Below are positions 34,321 through 46,868 of a stretch of 64,000 nucleotides of DNA, one piece after another (within the stretch, counting starts at the first letter, position 1; every line of letters begins with the position of its first letter). The DNA is taken from positions 15,252,001-15,316,000 of the forward strand of contig OX637295.1 of NCBI GenBank assembly GCA_951799445.1, read 5' to 3'. The DNA comes from Pseudisothecium myosuroides. Its lineage: Eukaryota; Streptophyta; Bryopsida; Hypnales; Lembophyllaceae. A program made the translations under genes and the position numbers. The notes under the pieces were generated by a model. The model saw only the letters and a list, made by a program, of their open reading frames with translations, was not told where the DNA came from and made no database searches.

Positions 34321-36762
34321 ATATATAGTAATTTAGGTGTATTTACATTAACAAGATTTATTCACATTTGATAAGACATATCTATATTTTTTATTCTATT
34401 TTGTGTTGTTTTCAAAATAAAGTTACTTCAAACTATATGTTTTCTTAAAGTTGTAATTTTTTACTAACCAAGATAGCTCAAGCAATAACCATGCATATTG
34501 CAAAATTATTATGAAGTTAAAAAATTAAATAAATATCTATTCAATAAAAAGACATAACCTACATTCCTACAATGATTTGCTTTTAGAAGCCACATGAAGG
34601 GATGGTTTACACCAAGGCCAAACCGAAGGCCCTCTTGAATTATCAAAGCAATGATTGTTAGAGACATAGGTATGGTTCAAGTAGGATTTACATTGTGGCC
34701 AAAATTTACGCCATTTTATATGGATGAAAAGTCTACTTGAAAATTGGAATCCTACATGGCTAAAGTAGATAATATTTTGCCAATTTGTAGGACCTTTTTT
34801 ATTGACTACCTCTTTGAAATAGGCCTAATGGATTTCTAAAAAACCATGCATGATGGGCTAAAATCTCACAACTATAGAATTTGTTTATGTAATTAATCTT
34901 GAGGTTGACAATGTTGAATCTAATAATAAATAGATATGGCCTAGCTACCATCTCTCTTGGGTTTACACCAAGACCATGCCTTAAGTATCAATACTAGTTT
35001 TTGTCTTGGGCTCTCGCTTCCCATAGTTACATTCAACAAAATGAGGTACCTTGCAATGCTTGTGAACTTGTGGTCCTTTGGTCCTACCTTGGTGTAAATC
35101 AATTCTAAATAGAATAATTAAAGAGTATACTTTACACCCCAGCCTTGCCTTCCTATGCTAGAAAACAATGATTGGTAATGATAAATTGTGTAACTGTTGA
35201 AATTTTAAGATAGGAATAGGTTGTGATATTAGTACCATTTGTGCATATAAATTGATTTTAGATAACATCCATCACAACAAGTACTCCCTCTTGACCACAC
35301 AATCTTTGCAATTGATCTGTGGCCCTCTATCTAACAACAGTTACATCAACTAGGCTTGAATATGACAATTCCGTCAAAAGAAATAATTTGATGGTATTTC
35401 TTTGGGATGAAAATGTGAAGAATTTTGTGACAGTAGTGGTGACAAGGGTTGTGACACTTTGTATTTAATATAATAAATGTAGCTTTTGTTCATTGCCGCA
35501 AGGTCGTCACATTGTGTACTTACTATAAAAAATGTAGCTTTCATTCATTGTTTGTGTGTGACTATGGAATTTCCAGTGCCTTAAAGGGGTTGTTGCAAAT
35601 GTTTGGGAAATTTTTGGAGCTCCTCCAACTAACTTTTTCATTCTACAGAAATGAAACATTTTTTCCAATGGTAACTAATTGAATCTTTTCACTTACAAAA
35701 AGTATCTTTTGTTTTTTTGTAATATTAATTTTCACAGCCAATTTCATCCAAACTAAAATGGGCTCCAACTAAATTGTTACTTAGATTCATGTAATGTAAA
35801 TAATATAAAAACAATTTCAAACTGAATGTTCTAAATAAGATAGCATCCTAGTATGAGTGTTTTTCACCGTAGTGGCAAAAAACACCCCTAGAAGAGTCCG
35901 GAGGGGAGTGTGTACTAACTTTCTAGCCTTCCAAGCAATGGAGTTTTTCCATAACACTATAGATTACTATATTTAGACGTTGTCTTCAAACTCCTAAGCA
36001 AACATGAGAAAATACCACAATTATAACCAATTCATGGTTCCCTTCACAATTAAATTATTTCATTCCTTCAAACAATTTGATTTGAGTTACAATCCTCTAG
36101 AAATGCATAAACATACAATCCATTGCACCATATCCATTCACTTGCAAATTGCACATACACCCCAAGGACTCTATTTTATGCACCTTGTTATTTTATAAAT
36201 TGAAAGATAATCTTTCACCTTGGAATTCACTTAGTGACTAATTCACTTATACATATTTTGATAACCATGCAACATTCAAAGGCGACACACCTAAATCCTA
36301 AACAAGAATGAAATCAAAAGAATTAAGAAATCAAAGTATTTACCTTCTTTAAATGAATCTCTGCTATTTCTACAAGGTATTGCTCAAGATTGGTATATAA
36401 ATAAAATGCTTATAAGTAATTGCTTATGGACATCATTACAACAAAAATGGGGCTTAAAAATGCCCCTAATTAAACTCAAGAGCAGCAGTGATATTACTAT
36501 TACATTTAAAACCCAAAAAATAAAAATAAAAAGATAGTCCTAGCTAGTTGAATTTTGGCTAGGAGGAACTGCAATTATTAAGTTATTATAATTTTGATTT
36601 TTTTGCAAAAACATTTATTTTTTTCCAGCGGGTGACATCACTACTATTCTAATTTTACAGCCCTCTTCAAGCCTCATTTTTCTTGTGATGTGGGCCACAG
36701 TGTACAACTAACTTTATATAAATTCTAAAGGAAAAAAGATTTATTATTTGAAAACAACCAAT
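34321..36762. other. Long AT-rich stretch, no gene recognised
   Basis: Words such as GGTTTACACC.AGGCC and TTTACACC.AGGCCTTGCC recur with variation around 34600-35150, suggesting an old coding or repeat remnant. There is no open frame of weight. I see nothing else to annotate. Confidence 0.5.
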
Positions 36763-37420
36763 TTAATCCCTAAAGAACCAAGGCTTTTTTTCACCCGACA
36801 CTCTCAAAACTGCCATTTCTATTGCAAAGAATTAAAAAAAATTGAAAATTACTTTTTTTTTGACATTTAACCATAAGATCTTATACCTAACTAGAATAAA
36901 ATTGTGTGGAATAAATTTCAAATTTTTTGACCACTTAGATTGCAAGATATTTGCATTTAGAGTGAAAAAAACTAGTTTTTATTTACACTTTATGGAACTA
37001 GATTATTTGACTTTGAACCTTCTTAACTTAAATTTTTTTGCATTACAAAGTTTTGAGGTTTAAATTGAGTTGGGAGTCTAGAAAAAATAAAATTCAAAAA
37101 AACTTAAATTTTCATTATTAAGAAAAAAATTAAGTAGAAGTAGGTATGAGATAGAAGGAAAATTTAAATTATTAATTTGTCTAAGATGAAATGAAAACGC
37201 ACTAATTTCAATGGTGAGATTGTTCCAACAAAAAAACTAAACCAAGTGGAATTTTTTTTGAATTTTTTTTCATACATTACATTTTTTCTACATGGAAAGC
37301 TTTCATTCATTTCATTTGGATAAGTGATATAAAAGTTATGGACAATTTTGTTTTTTGGGCAATTTAAGCATTTAATTGTAAGATTTATCAAGAGATTTAT
37401 TTTCTAGATACAATTTTTGA
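36763..37420. mobile_element. TTAA-target element fragment, rearranged
   Basis: Starts TTAATCCCTAAAGAACCAAG, the family A right terminus in inverse orientation. To about 37235 the order is inverse relative to 32529-33455; after that (GGAAAGCTTTCATTCATTTC...GTTATGGACAATTTTG) it runs in direct orientation. The far end lacks a TTAA terminus. It is an inversion or a partial foldback copy. Confidence 0.65.
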
Positions 37421-37524
37421 ACAAATGGGAAACCCACTACATAATAAAGTATAATTTATGTGTAGCCTTTGGCCTCCTTGTTTGGTTTCCAAGGGGCTAG
37501 AGGTTCAAGTTGATATTCTCACCC

Positions 37525-38447
37525 ACGGAGATCACTATCAGGTTTTTTTTAAACTATGTGAGTTAAAAGATAGGGTCCATTTAATTCAAATGGGAGAAAT
37601 TTAGATAATATGTAGGACTACTACAGGGTCCATGAAATGCTACATATTCTAACACATATAATTAGGATATGTAAAAACATCATGTGGTAGGAATTTTTAT
37701 TAACACGTTAGCTTTGACAAACAAGGGCCATGCAAATTTTTCTTAGTATAGTAAATATAGATTTGGATAGGTAATTTCATGTAGATGATAAAATGTACAT
37801 AGTCAAAAAAATCTATTATAAAAAGTGGTTGACTGAAATTGTGCCACATCATTAGTAGTGTACATATTTAAAAAATGAAGTGTAAATATAAGGCATTGAC
37901 CACAAGTGGCAAAAATTGTCACATTGCACAAATAGGGAGGTTTATCTTAGTGGATTCAACAAATTGAAAATTGTACAACACAAAGATAGAGCTTATAGTC
38001 CATTTAACTTCAATCTTTGAAGCCATATGTATTAAACATACTCATATTGAATGGAATGTTTATAGGACAGTTTCATTGGAGATTTTGAAATGTTCATTGG
38101 TAAACTTGTTATTAAAAACCATTACATGGTCAATGGCACTTAATTGATTGTTGTTGGTTTTACTTTGTATTTCCTATACATGTATGTAGTAGAGGGAAGG
38201 AAAAATTTGCGAGGAAAAGCGGGGGCAAGAAAAAAGTGAACATTTAAATTTTATATGTTAGATAACCTCACATAAATAACCGCATGAATAAATTTACAAA
38301 AAACATAGGGTATTAGAAATATGACTCTCTTAGCTTTCTATCTAAAAACAAGGTCCTTGTAAATATGATAATTAAGATAAATAGCCTTACATTAAATACC
38401 ATCTTAACTCAAGTGTATACTTTAAATTACAAGGAGTGATCTCCCCA
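37525..38447. mobile_element. TIR element with GGAGATCACT ends, copy 1 (uninterrupted)
   Basis: Collinear with 45144-46868: GAGTTAAAAGATAGGGTCCA near the left, GGGTATTAGAAATATG and GGAGTGATCTCCCC near the right. The ends are inverted over ~12 bp. It keeps an intact CTTGTTATTAAAAACC (TTAA at 38112-38115), the site that copy 2 has filled with a TTAA element. Non-coding in its present state. Confidence 0.7.
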
Positions 38448-38851
38448 AGGATTTTTATAAGAATTTGGACAGACTATTACAATATGGATTGAATTGAATA
38501 CAATACAGAAGTTGCAGATCAAAGCCGTGGAATTGCACAAACATTTGTAGTATGCATTTAATCATGTTATTCAAATTCCTTAAAATTGCCCAAGTTGTTG
38601 ACCTTCCTAATTTGATACCATGTCCCACAAGGTTGATATCTAAGAATGACCCTCGTCTTGCCCGGGTGTTAGCTAATGAATATTATCCCATGGCAATTGA
38701 AATTTGTCAAGTATTGAAAGGAGTCGGGTAAAATATCCTTCAATTTTTTAGGGGCAGTAGGCTACTAGTTGACTTCTAACCCTACCAAATTCCTTCCAAT
38801 TTTGCATCCTTTGTTTTCAAAGTGCAACCGGTTGTTTCCCACTTCCATTGA
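38448..38851. other. Intergenic, no gene seen
   Basis: Short AT-rich spacer between two transposons; no supported feature. Confidence 0.5.
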
Positions 38852-39593
38852 TTAACCCCTAAAGGACCAAGCTGCGTTTTTTGGCAACATGGCGATTTTG
38901 GGCAGCTCACTACGAATGGAGTTTTTATTTTTTTTCTTTGAAAATTTTACACAACATGTGCCCGAGGAGTAGCTTTAAGGCCCAACAATTTTCATACCTT
39001 TTGACTTCATGGTTAAAAAGTTATTGCATGATATGTGATTTTCATTGCTCGGCGGGCAGCCCGGGCAGCTCAGAAAACTTCTTTAAATAATTTCAAAAAA
39101 AAAAAAAAAAAATTTAATTGGTTCTTTAGATTTATATAGAAGTGTGAAGCTTTGAATCATTCAATTTGGATCAATGAGTCAAAAGTTATGAAGAGTTGAA
39201 GTTTGTGGGTAGGTATAGAGTCTCTCAAAACCATACCTACCCACAAACTTCAACTCCTCATAACTTTTGACTCATTGATCCAAATTGAATGATTCAAAGC
39301 TTCACACTTCTATATAAATCTAAAGAACCAATTAAAATTTTTTTTTTTTTGAAATTATTTAAAGAAGTTTTCTGAGCTGCCCGGGCTGCCCGCTGAGCAA
39401 TGAAAATCACATATCATGCAATAACTTTTTAACCATGAAGTCAAAAGGTATGAAAATTGTTGGGCCTTAAAGCTACTCCTCGGGCACATGTTGTGTAAAA
39501 TTTTCAAAGAAAAAAAATAAAAACTCCATTCGTAGTGAGCTGCCCAAAATCGCTATGTTGCCAAAAAACGCAGCTTGGTCCTTTAGGGGTTAA
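38852..39593. mobile_element. Near-perfect palindromic TTAA element (foldback)
   Basis: Both halves start TTAACCCCTAAAGGACCAAG, so the 742-bp element is one inverted repeat with arms of about 365 bp, an axis near 39222 and a central spacer of some 14 bp (GAGTCTCTCAAAAC). Differences between arms are only a handful of bases and A/T run lengths. TTAA lies at 38852-38855 and 39590-39593. Each arm equals one half of a family B element. It would form a long RNA hairpin if transcribed. Confidence 0.95.
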
Positions 39594-39655
39594 CTTTGAA
39601 CTAGCAACCATTTTTCCCAATCTTTGGTTTGCTCTCTCAACTTTGAATTGCACTT

Positions 39656-39673
39656 TCTCTCTCTCTCTCTCTC
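39656..39673. repeat. (CT)n microsatellite
   Basis: Nine CT units in a row followed by an A-rich run. Confidence 0.9.
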
Positions 39674-39744
39674 AATAAAATAATAATAATGTCCTGTGAC
39701 TTTTAGGAAAACAAAAGTGAGATAACTAGAAAATCTATCCCTCT

Positions 39745-40900
39745 GACTATGCAATGTTCACATCAAAATAACATACCTTGAGTGTTGTAATGGAAAAGGG
39801 ATTTGCCCAAGACCAATGGCCAATACACATTAGAAGGGATTTGGGGGTCTTGGAGGGCTGCGAATTTCTCTGCAATCCCAGACTGTGGGAACGCACTGTA
39901 GCAGCTAACTGATGTGGCAGAATGATTGCCACGTCATTTTTGAAAAAAAATAAAAATTGCTCAAAATGATATTTGAAAAAAAAAAATTAATTTAAAAAAA
40001 AAAATTTGACAGCCGTATCACTGTTCACAGAATTGGGCCAGATTGGAGAACAGCCCTGAAACGGCCCTCTAGAGACCCCAAAAAACATCTAATGGTTCAT
40101 TCGATTTGCGCTCTCGGATGCCCTCCTTGACTCCACTCGAGTTGCACTCTTGAAGACTCACATAATTGCTTATCATCGTCCCCAACAATCGACCAAAATT
40201 TAGCTTCACTCCCCTATTCTTGCTAGAAGAGACGGAGATTTTGTTAGATGGTTCAGGGAGGATCCCCCTCTGTGCTTATTCTTCTAACTTCTTTTGTTTC
40301 TCTCTTTTTGTTTGCTTTGATTCTCTTCATTTGTCCAGCCGTCAAGCTTCAGTTGGCTGTTGTTTTTTGGCCCCTTTTTTCTGCAATGATTTGCCATTTG
40401 TTTGTTTTTAAAAAGAAGAAAAAAAAGAGAAAGGAAAGGGGCTTGTGTATGGAACAAGAAAGCCAAAAGAGGTGAAACAGTGAGAGAAGTGAAAATTTCA
40501 GTGCTGCCTAGAAATTCAAAGATTGGGATGCAGGGAATCCAGGGACGGATTGAGTTGACGAAAGGCAATCTGTTCAAAACTGTGCGTTGGTGACTCATTT
40601 TGCTCACCAATAAATTGAATGCTCACCCATACTTTTGCTCCCTTTTTTTTTCTTTTAGTCAACTTTTAGTCCATTTTCAATTGAATTTGTGTCTGTGTCC
40701 ATGGCTGGTGGGGATATGCCTCTGACTGAGCACAATGATGGCTACTGAGTGTTTTCACAATGCCGTTTCTGCTGATGTGCACAGAGCCAGAAATATCCAG
40801 AAATATTCAGAAATATCGCATGAATTTGTCATTTCAGTCTCTGGTTTGACCATTGGGACTTCAGTTGATTGAGTTGATTGAAATGGAGTACTGTAGGTAA
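39745..40900. repeat. Diverged copy of the 12690-13430 repeat, partly interrupted
   Basis: 39745-39800 matches 12735-12795 and 40430-40760 matches 12790-13280. The intervening 39835-40090 looks inserted and has weak inverted ends (TTTGGGG.TCT..AGAGGGC). ORFs of up to 108 codons here fall in low-complexity or repeat DNA and are not supported. Confidence 0.55.
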
Positions 40901-41084
40901 CCTTGAACTACGGCAGGACGCTAAATCCATCTCACAAAGTGGGACCAGCAGGGTGAATTTACTCTTGGGGAAAACGCAGGAATTTTTTATTTGCATAAAA
41001 TTCAGTAGCCTTCAGAGAGGTTGCCTTTTCTCTCTGGAGTCCTCATCGACAACTTTCATCCCCACATATTTAATGTAAGCTTTA

Positions 41085-41354
41085 AGGTAGGTATCCTGAA
41101 TGCGCCACTGACCTTAAAGCGCCATCTTCAGCGTGTGTACATTTCCAAAATCAGTTATGTACCTCCGTGAAAGAAACGCTTTTAGAACCAAACTTTGTTC
41201 CTTCATAACTTTTGCATACAATATCCAAATGTCGCGTTCTTTGGTGCGTTGGAACCTCCTTTCCCTTGCCAATAAGAATATATAAGAATTTGAACAGTCT
41301 AATAGTAGTAATTACGCACAGTAGCAATTAGTGACGGTTTAAGGATACCTACCT
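41085..41354. mobile_element. 270-bp TIR MITE, TA-flanked
   Basis: AGGTAGGTATCCT and AGGATACCTACCT are inverted ends, flanked by TA at 41083-41084 and 41355-41356. The interior is of higher GC than the flanks (GCGCCACTGACC, GTCGCGTTCTTTGGTGCG). Superfamily uncertain; TA flanks allow Tc1/mariner. Confidence 0.7.
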
Positions 41355-41822
41355 TAGTACCTAGATAGTGACTATCCATTATGATATGTTCCATTTTCTT
41401 TCCTTAATTTTAGGACTAGACATACAAATCAACAAATATTTGTAGTGAAAGATGTTGGCAAAAATCCAATGAGTCATACACTAATGCATTATCAATCTTT
41501 GCAATCAATAACTTATTTGGATTTCAAAGAGGAAAGACAACTCTATATATACACATGGGATGGTAGGAGGTAGAGCAATCCATGTGGGATAAATAAATTA
41601 GAATTTGTAGGTTCTCATGCACTCATAGTTAAGACAAAAACAAAGAATTGTCTTAAAAGTAGAATTTCAGACCTCATTTAGGCATTGTAAAATAACTTTT
41701 CTCAAAAAACTTTGAACTTAAAAAATGTTGGTAAATGACATTAAGTTTCACCTCCAAAAATCCGTTTGGAATCTCCAATCAAAAGTTATGGACAAATTTT
41801 GGAGAGGGTTTGGAATGGATTT

Positions 41823-43333
41823 TTAACCCCTAAAGGACCAACATGCCTTTTTTGGCAACATAGAAATTTTGGGCAGGTACATGTGACTAGATATTTGCAT
41901 ATTTTGGGCTGAAATTTTTATAGAAGGTGGGGACGAGGAATATCTTTCATATGCACCAAATTTCATGACATTTGAAAATACGAGTCAAAACTTATGGCCT
42001 AATATGTTGTTTGTTTCTCAACTCGGGCAATCCGGGCAGATAAAAAAAATCATTTTTTTCAAAAATAAAAATTTGAAATTGGTTTATTAGATTTATATAT
42101 ACGTGGAAAGCTTTGAATCATTCCATTCTGATAAATGAGTCAAACGTTATGAGGATTTTTAGTTTGCGGGCAGTTACGGATTGTCTATTCTAAAAATAAA
42201 CTTTGAAGTCGTTTATTTCACTCAATTTTCAATATTTTTCAAAAAAAATAAAACTATAGGATGTAGATTGTTTATTACTCCCTCCATCCTGGAATGATTG
42301 TCCATCTTTCCAAAAATAGATGTCCAAAAATGATTGTCCACTACTTCAAAATTAGTTATATGAAGATGCAATTCATGAAATAGTTAGTATGTCACAATAA
42401 GAATTTCAATTAGATGAAGACACAATTCATGAAACAATCATTGTCAATTCCACAAAGACACAAATCATGAAATAGTCAGTTTTAGTTACATAAGTTGCTC
42501 ACAGTAAGCCGCTGACAAGCTGTTCAAGAAAAATCTAACGCTAAACTATCTTCCCAAAATCTTTACATGGTACAAAATGAAAAAGACAAAATGAAAAGCA
42601 ATGCGTTGTTGTGCTCAGCACTAATTTTTGGTGGAAATCATAAGCCAGCGGGTGATTTTTTATATGAACTTGCAACCTCAATTTTCCCGCTTTAAGTAGT
42701 TCATCCTTTAAACTTGATATTTCTAGTTTTGCAAACCACTGAGCAAATCAAGTGTTAATCTACATGTCTACATTCATTACTTTACCAAATTCTCAAATAT
42801 TGCCTTAATCTTGAGAAAAGTTTTTCATGGGACAATCATTTCGGGACGGAGGGAGTACAACATTGCAACTATTGGGATTGGCATTTTTCAATTCCATAAT
42901 TAACTTCTTAACAATTTAGTGTTTTGAACCATTTTCTACTTCTTTCTACTTACTATTTTTTTCCTATATGTTGTACAATTTCAAATAATCTGAAAATTTT
43001 CAAGCATGTAGCCAACTTGCCCTCAAGAATGAATCTAAAGAAGCACAACCATTTTGGAAATTTTTTCATAACAATCTGACCTTGTGAAGTACAACTGCCC
43101 GGGTTTTTGTAGGGCCAAAAAAGGACTTTTGCCGCTTCAAACGCTAATATCTTCTAATCTACACGATGAAAATTTCTGAAATTTTTTCCACATATTTCAA
43201 ACCAGAGTACTACAAGATCCTCCGATTACATATGTCCAAAAATTATATTTTTCAAAAATCTGGTACTTGTACTAGAAATGGCAGTTTTGGAACATTTTTG
43301 GTGAGAACATAGTCAAGAAACTTTAGGGGTTAA
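41823..43333. mobile_element. TTAA-target element, family B, with Stowaway insertion
   Basis: Left end TTAACCCCTAAAGGACCAAC, right end GAAACTTTAGGGGTTAA; TTAA at 41823-41826 and 43330-43333. Net length without the insertion at 42279-42855 is about 930 bp. The interior aligns with 20548-21431, 54281-55442 and, inverted, 52240-53119. Confidence 0.9.
42279..42855. mobile_element. Stowaway-like (Tc1/mariner) element
   Basis: Ends CTCCCTCCATCCTGGAATGA and TCATTTCGGGACGGAGGGAG match the plant Stowaway terminus. TA flanks both sides (42277-42278, 42856-42857). The host TTAA family reads TTTATTACAAC without interruption in 54950-54970. At 577 bp it is long for a Stowaway MITE, and no transposase frame remains. 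Confidence 0.85.
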
Positions 43334-43650
43334 AGGTGTTAAAAGAAAATGTCCATTAAAAATCTTCTCCAAAATTTGTCTACAACTTTTGATTGGAGAT
43401 TCAAAATCCCAAACGGATTTTTGGAGGTGAAACTTATTGTCATTTACCAACTTTTTTTAGTTCAATTTTTTTTGAAGAAAGTTATTCTACTATGCCTAAA
43501 TGAGGTCTGAAATTCTACTTTTAACACAATTTCTACTTTTGACTTAACTATGAGTGGTAGTTGAGAAACTACAAATTCTAATTTACATATTCAACATGGA
43601 TTGTTCTACATCCTACCACTCCATGTGCATATAAAGAGTTGTCTTCTCAC

Positions 43651-44616
43651 TTCTAAAGCACAATGCACAAATGGATTCCAATTCAAAGTGAGGTAATTCT
43701 ACAATAACACTGAAATCAATAATCTCAATGAATCCATTAGCATTTTGTTTAAAGATCCTATTGTTTAGTTTTCAGTTTTACTTAGAAATTTTTAATTTGC
43801 CACTAGCAATGTATAGTCGCGGCACGGGCACCAAGTGATATCTGACAATTATTGACAACTGTCCGCACCAAATTAGTAGTTATTAATTTGGTGCAGAATA
43901 TACCGCACCATTTCATTCGGGGGAGGGCAGAGCCAATGACTGCTACTGAATGTTATATGCCACACATGAAAAAATTTGCAAATTTTGAATTCATATTTGT
44001 AAACAAAGGCCCCAAATTAGCCGTGTGTACGTGTAAAGAACATAGGGTTGAAATGGCACAAAATAGGGGGCTTTTTTTTACAATTACACCGCAAAACACA
44101 AAATCCACCTTGCTGGTCCCACTTAGTGGAATAGGTTTAGTATCTTGCACCTTGAAGAAGCATGGAAGTTCTAAGGGCATTTCACACTAACTTGCTCTTA
44201 AAGCAACCATTTAAGCCTACCGGCTAATTGATCAATGAACATATTGGTTAGTCCTAGATAGGGGACACATTTAAACATGGTCACTTTAAGAGCAGACTAC
44301 CTTAATGCCCAAGGTTAAGAGGCTGGCACTTTTTGACCAAGGTAACAAATTCTCGAGGAAGTTTGAATTAGACAAGAATGGAAACCCAAACTATAGTCAA
44401 GTGACTGTCAATTTCTTTCATAAAAAATCACAAACTATACTTTATTACCTAATTTCCCCCCATTTCTTTGGACTCTCAACAAAGTTTAGCCACTCAATGC
44501 CATGGCCTCTTGACTTGAACAATCATAGTGTGAAAGTGGCCCAAAGAGGTACAATAAAATAATAAAAGGCAAGAATAACTTAAAAGTGACTTGATTCCAT
44601 TTGAAAGCTTTTAGAT
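43651..44616. other. Intergenic, unsupported 112-codon ORF
   Basis: The ORF at 43852-44190 shows no domain or splice context and reads through low-complexity segments. A short stretch near 44100-44130 (AATCCACCTTGCTGGTCCCAC) resembles the inverse of 40925-40960. I do not call a gene. Confidence 0.5.
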
Positions 44617-44805
44617 ATCTACAAGAAAAAGGGGTGTTTTAAGTAGTGTCCTAGACATCACGTCTTTTAAGTAACGTCTTTTAAGTAAGTTTTTAAGTAA
44701 AATTTTACTAAAAAAATTGTCTTTTTAGTAAAATTTTACTTAAAAACTTACTTAAAAGACGTGATGTCTAGGACACTACTTAAAACACCCCTTTCTCTTG
44801 TAGTG
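44617..44805. mobile_element. CACTA-type foldback MITE (hairpin B)
   Basis: The left end has decayed (ATCTACAAGAAAAAGGGG) while the right end keeps CTCTTGTAGTG. GAT flanks both sides (44614-44616, 44806-44808). Arms of ~90 bp pair almost perfectly. The uninterrupted site is seen at 13754. Confidence 0.85.
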
Positions 44806-45462
44806 GATGCATCCAATTTATTTTCTTGTCATTGTACATAATATTTAGTAGGATGCATTGTCACTACCTTGACTCTACAATAGATGGTGTAGAATACTAC
44901 ACATTGAGTAGTATTTCATTAGTAGCAAAGTGAACAGGTGGAGGCTCAATGTGTTGAGTAGGATGCATGAAGGCTATTGAATGTTATGTATGCTTGCAAT
45001 GGAAAAATAAGGTAGGAATATAAATACGTAAAAAAATATATCAGAAAATCTCATAGAAACTTTTAAATTTTAAATTTTATTTTTTTGATGAATTTCATAA
45101 ATATTTTGAAGCGGTATTGGCCTTGAAAGTTTTATACATGGCTGGGGAGATCACTCTTGATTTTTTAGAAAACTACGTGAGTTAAAAGATAGGGTCCATT
45201 TAATTCAAAGCAAAGAAATTTTATATAATATGTAGGGCTACTATAGGGTCAATAAAATGCTACATACTCTATTATATATAAATTAGGGTATATTAAAACA
45301 TTATGTAGTAGGAATTTTTATTAATAAGTTAGCCTTGACAAATAGAGGTCGTGCAAATTTTCTATAGTACGACAAATAATTTCAAGTGGATGATAAAATG
45401 GACATTGTCAAAAAAATCTACAATGAAGGGTGGTTGATTGAAATTGTGCCACGGTACTAGTA

Positions 45463-45463
<1 letters not shown>

Positions 45464-45514
<51 letters not shown>
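45464..45514. repeat. (TA)n microsatellite
   Basis: About 25 TA units, absent from copy 1 of the surrounding element (at ~37858), so it expanded after duplication. Confidence 0.95.
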
Positions 45515-45517
<3 letters not shown>

Positions 45518-45773
45518 AAAAATGAAGTGTAAACGAAAGTTATTGACTACAAGTGACAAGTTTTGTCACGTTGCACAAATAGGGAGGTTTACCTTAAGTA
45601 GTGGGTTCAACGAACTAAAACTGTACAATATGAGGATAGAGTTTATATAGTCTGTTTAACTTTGTGCTTTCAAGCCATAAATGTTAAACACACTTATATT
45701 GAATGGGATATTTACGGAATAGTTTTAGTGGGGATTTTGAAGTGCTCAAAGGAAAACTTGTTATTACCTTCTA

Positions 45774-46639
45774 AAGGTCGGAGGTGTTTTAGAAGAAGAA
45801 AAGTCCAAAAGTGCCCAAGTAAGTCACTATGTAGAAAAAATTTCAGCTCATTTGACCATATGGATTGAAAGATAATAACATTTGAAGTGATAAAAAAACT
45901 TTTTTTTATTCTTGCGAAACAAGGTCAGCAGACTTTGAGCCCTCCTGGTATAAAATTTTTGCTCTACAAAAAAATGAGAATTTTGGCCATTCATATGTAT
46001 GTGATGTTAAGTTTATCCATGAAAAATTTCAGAAGCTAATATGGGAGTTTAGCTTACTCTAAATCAACCTGCAATGTAAGGAGGTTAAGTGCATTGGCAT
46101 ACACTAGTCATTTTTTGATGATTTCTTGTGCAATAAGGAAATTTTTATCTGAAATTTAAATAGTAAAAAATTAAAGACAAATATGCGGAATATGCGGAAA
46201 TTTTTTAAAGACCTTTGACTTCACTTATTGCAAGATAATAGGGCTTGAAGTTAGAAGAAAATGTTTTTTCTTGAAGCCACCTCAACATAGCTAATAAAGT
46301 TTGACTCCTCTTAGTATGTGATTTGAAAAGTAAATTTTTTTTTGACAGTTGTATGCTATATTTTATTAGTTATGTACATGCTAAATTTCAAAAGTTGATG
46401 TGCATTTTTGCAAAAGGTGCCCAAAAGATGCCCAAATTGCATGAGTTGCCCAAATTGTTCCAAGGCAATATGAATTTTGATTTGAATACTCAATTAGAAA
46501 AACATATATTATAACTAAGGATATACATGTTTACACCTTGTATCAAATTTTTGTGAACATCCAACCAAAATTGACTTCATAGGATCCTACCCAAATTATT
46601 AATTGTTCATCCAATGGACAATTGGTCTTTAGTGGTTAA
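45774..46639. mobile_element. Degenerate TTAA-target element with known empty site
   Basis: Left TTACCTTCTAAAGG, right CTTTAGTGGTTAA (TTAA 46636-46639). The host element's other copy reads CTTGTTATTAAAAACC straight through at 38104-38119, so this 866-bp piece entered at TTAA. The left TTAA has become TTAC. The interior retains TTTGACCATATGGATTG and AAGATAATA words of the family. Confidence 0.75.
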
Positions 46640-46868
46640 AAACTACTACTTGGTCAATTGGACATTTAAATTTTATATGTAAAATTGTCTCATTTAAAAA
46701 ACCTCATGAATGAATTTACAAAAATCATAGGGTATTAGAAATATGCCCCTCGTAGTTTTTTATGTAAAAACATGGTCATCTTAAATACAATAATTAAGGT
46801 AAATAGCCCCACATCAAATATCCTCTTAACTCATGTGTATACCTTAAATTACAAGGAGTGATCTCCCC

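Larger units (their letters stand above)
41530..43650. repeat. Inverted repeat split by a TTAA element
   Basis: Arms of about 290-310 bp (41530-41822 and 43345-43650) are inverted copies. They share GTAGAATTTCAGACCTCATT, TTTCACCTCCAAAAATCCGT and AATTTTGGAGA. The centre is occupied by the complete TTAA element 41823-43333, inserted near the axis of what was a foldback. Confidence 0.8.
45144..46868. mobile_element. TIR element with GGGGAGATCACT ends, copy 2
   Basis: GGGGAGATCACTC at the left and GAGTGATCTCCCC at the right are inverted ends. It is collinear with 37525-38447 apart from an expanded (TA)n run and the TTAA element 45774-46639. TATACATG and TATACAAG lie just outside the ends, a possible 8-bp duplication that would suit hAT elements, but copy 1 does not confirm it. 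Confidence 0.7.

Noticed and set aside
39838..40090. MITE with TTTGGGG..TCT..AGAGGGC ends
   Set aside because: The inverted ends match poorly and no target duplication could be found; recorded only within the surrounding repeat.
43852..44190. 112-codon ORF as a gene
   Set aside because: No domain, no splice or start support, and overlapping ORF on the other strand.
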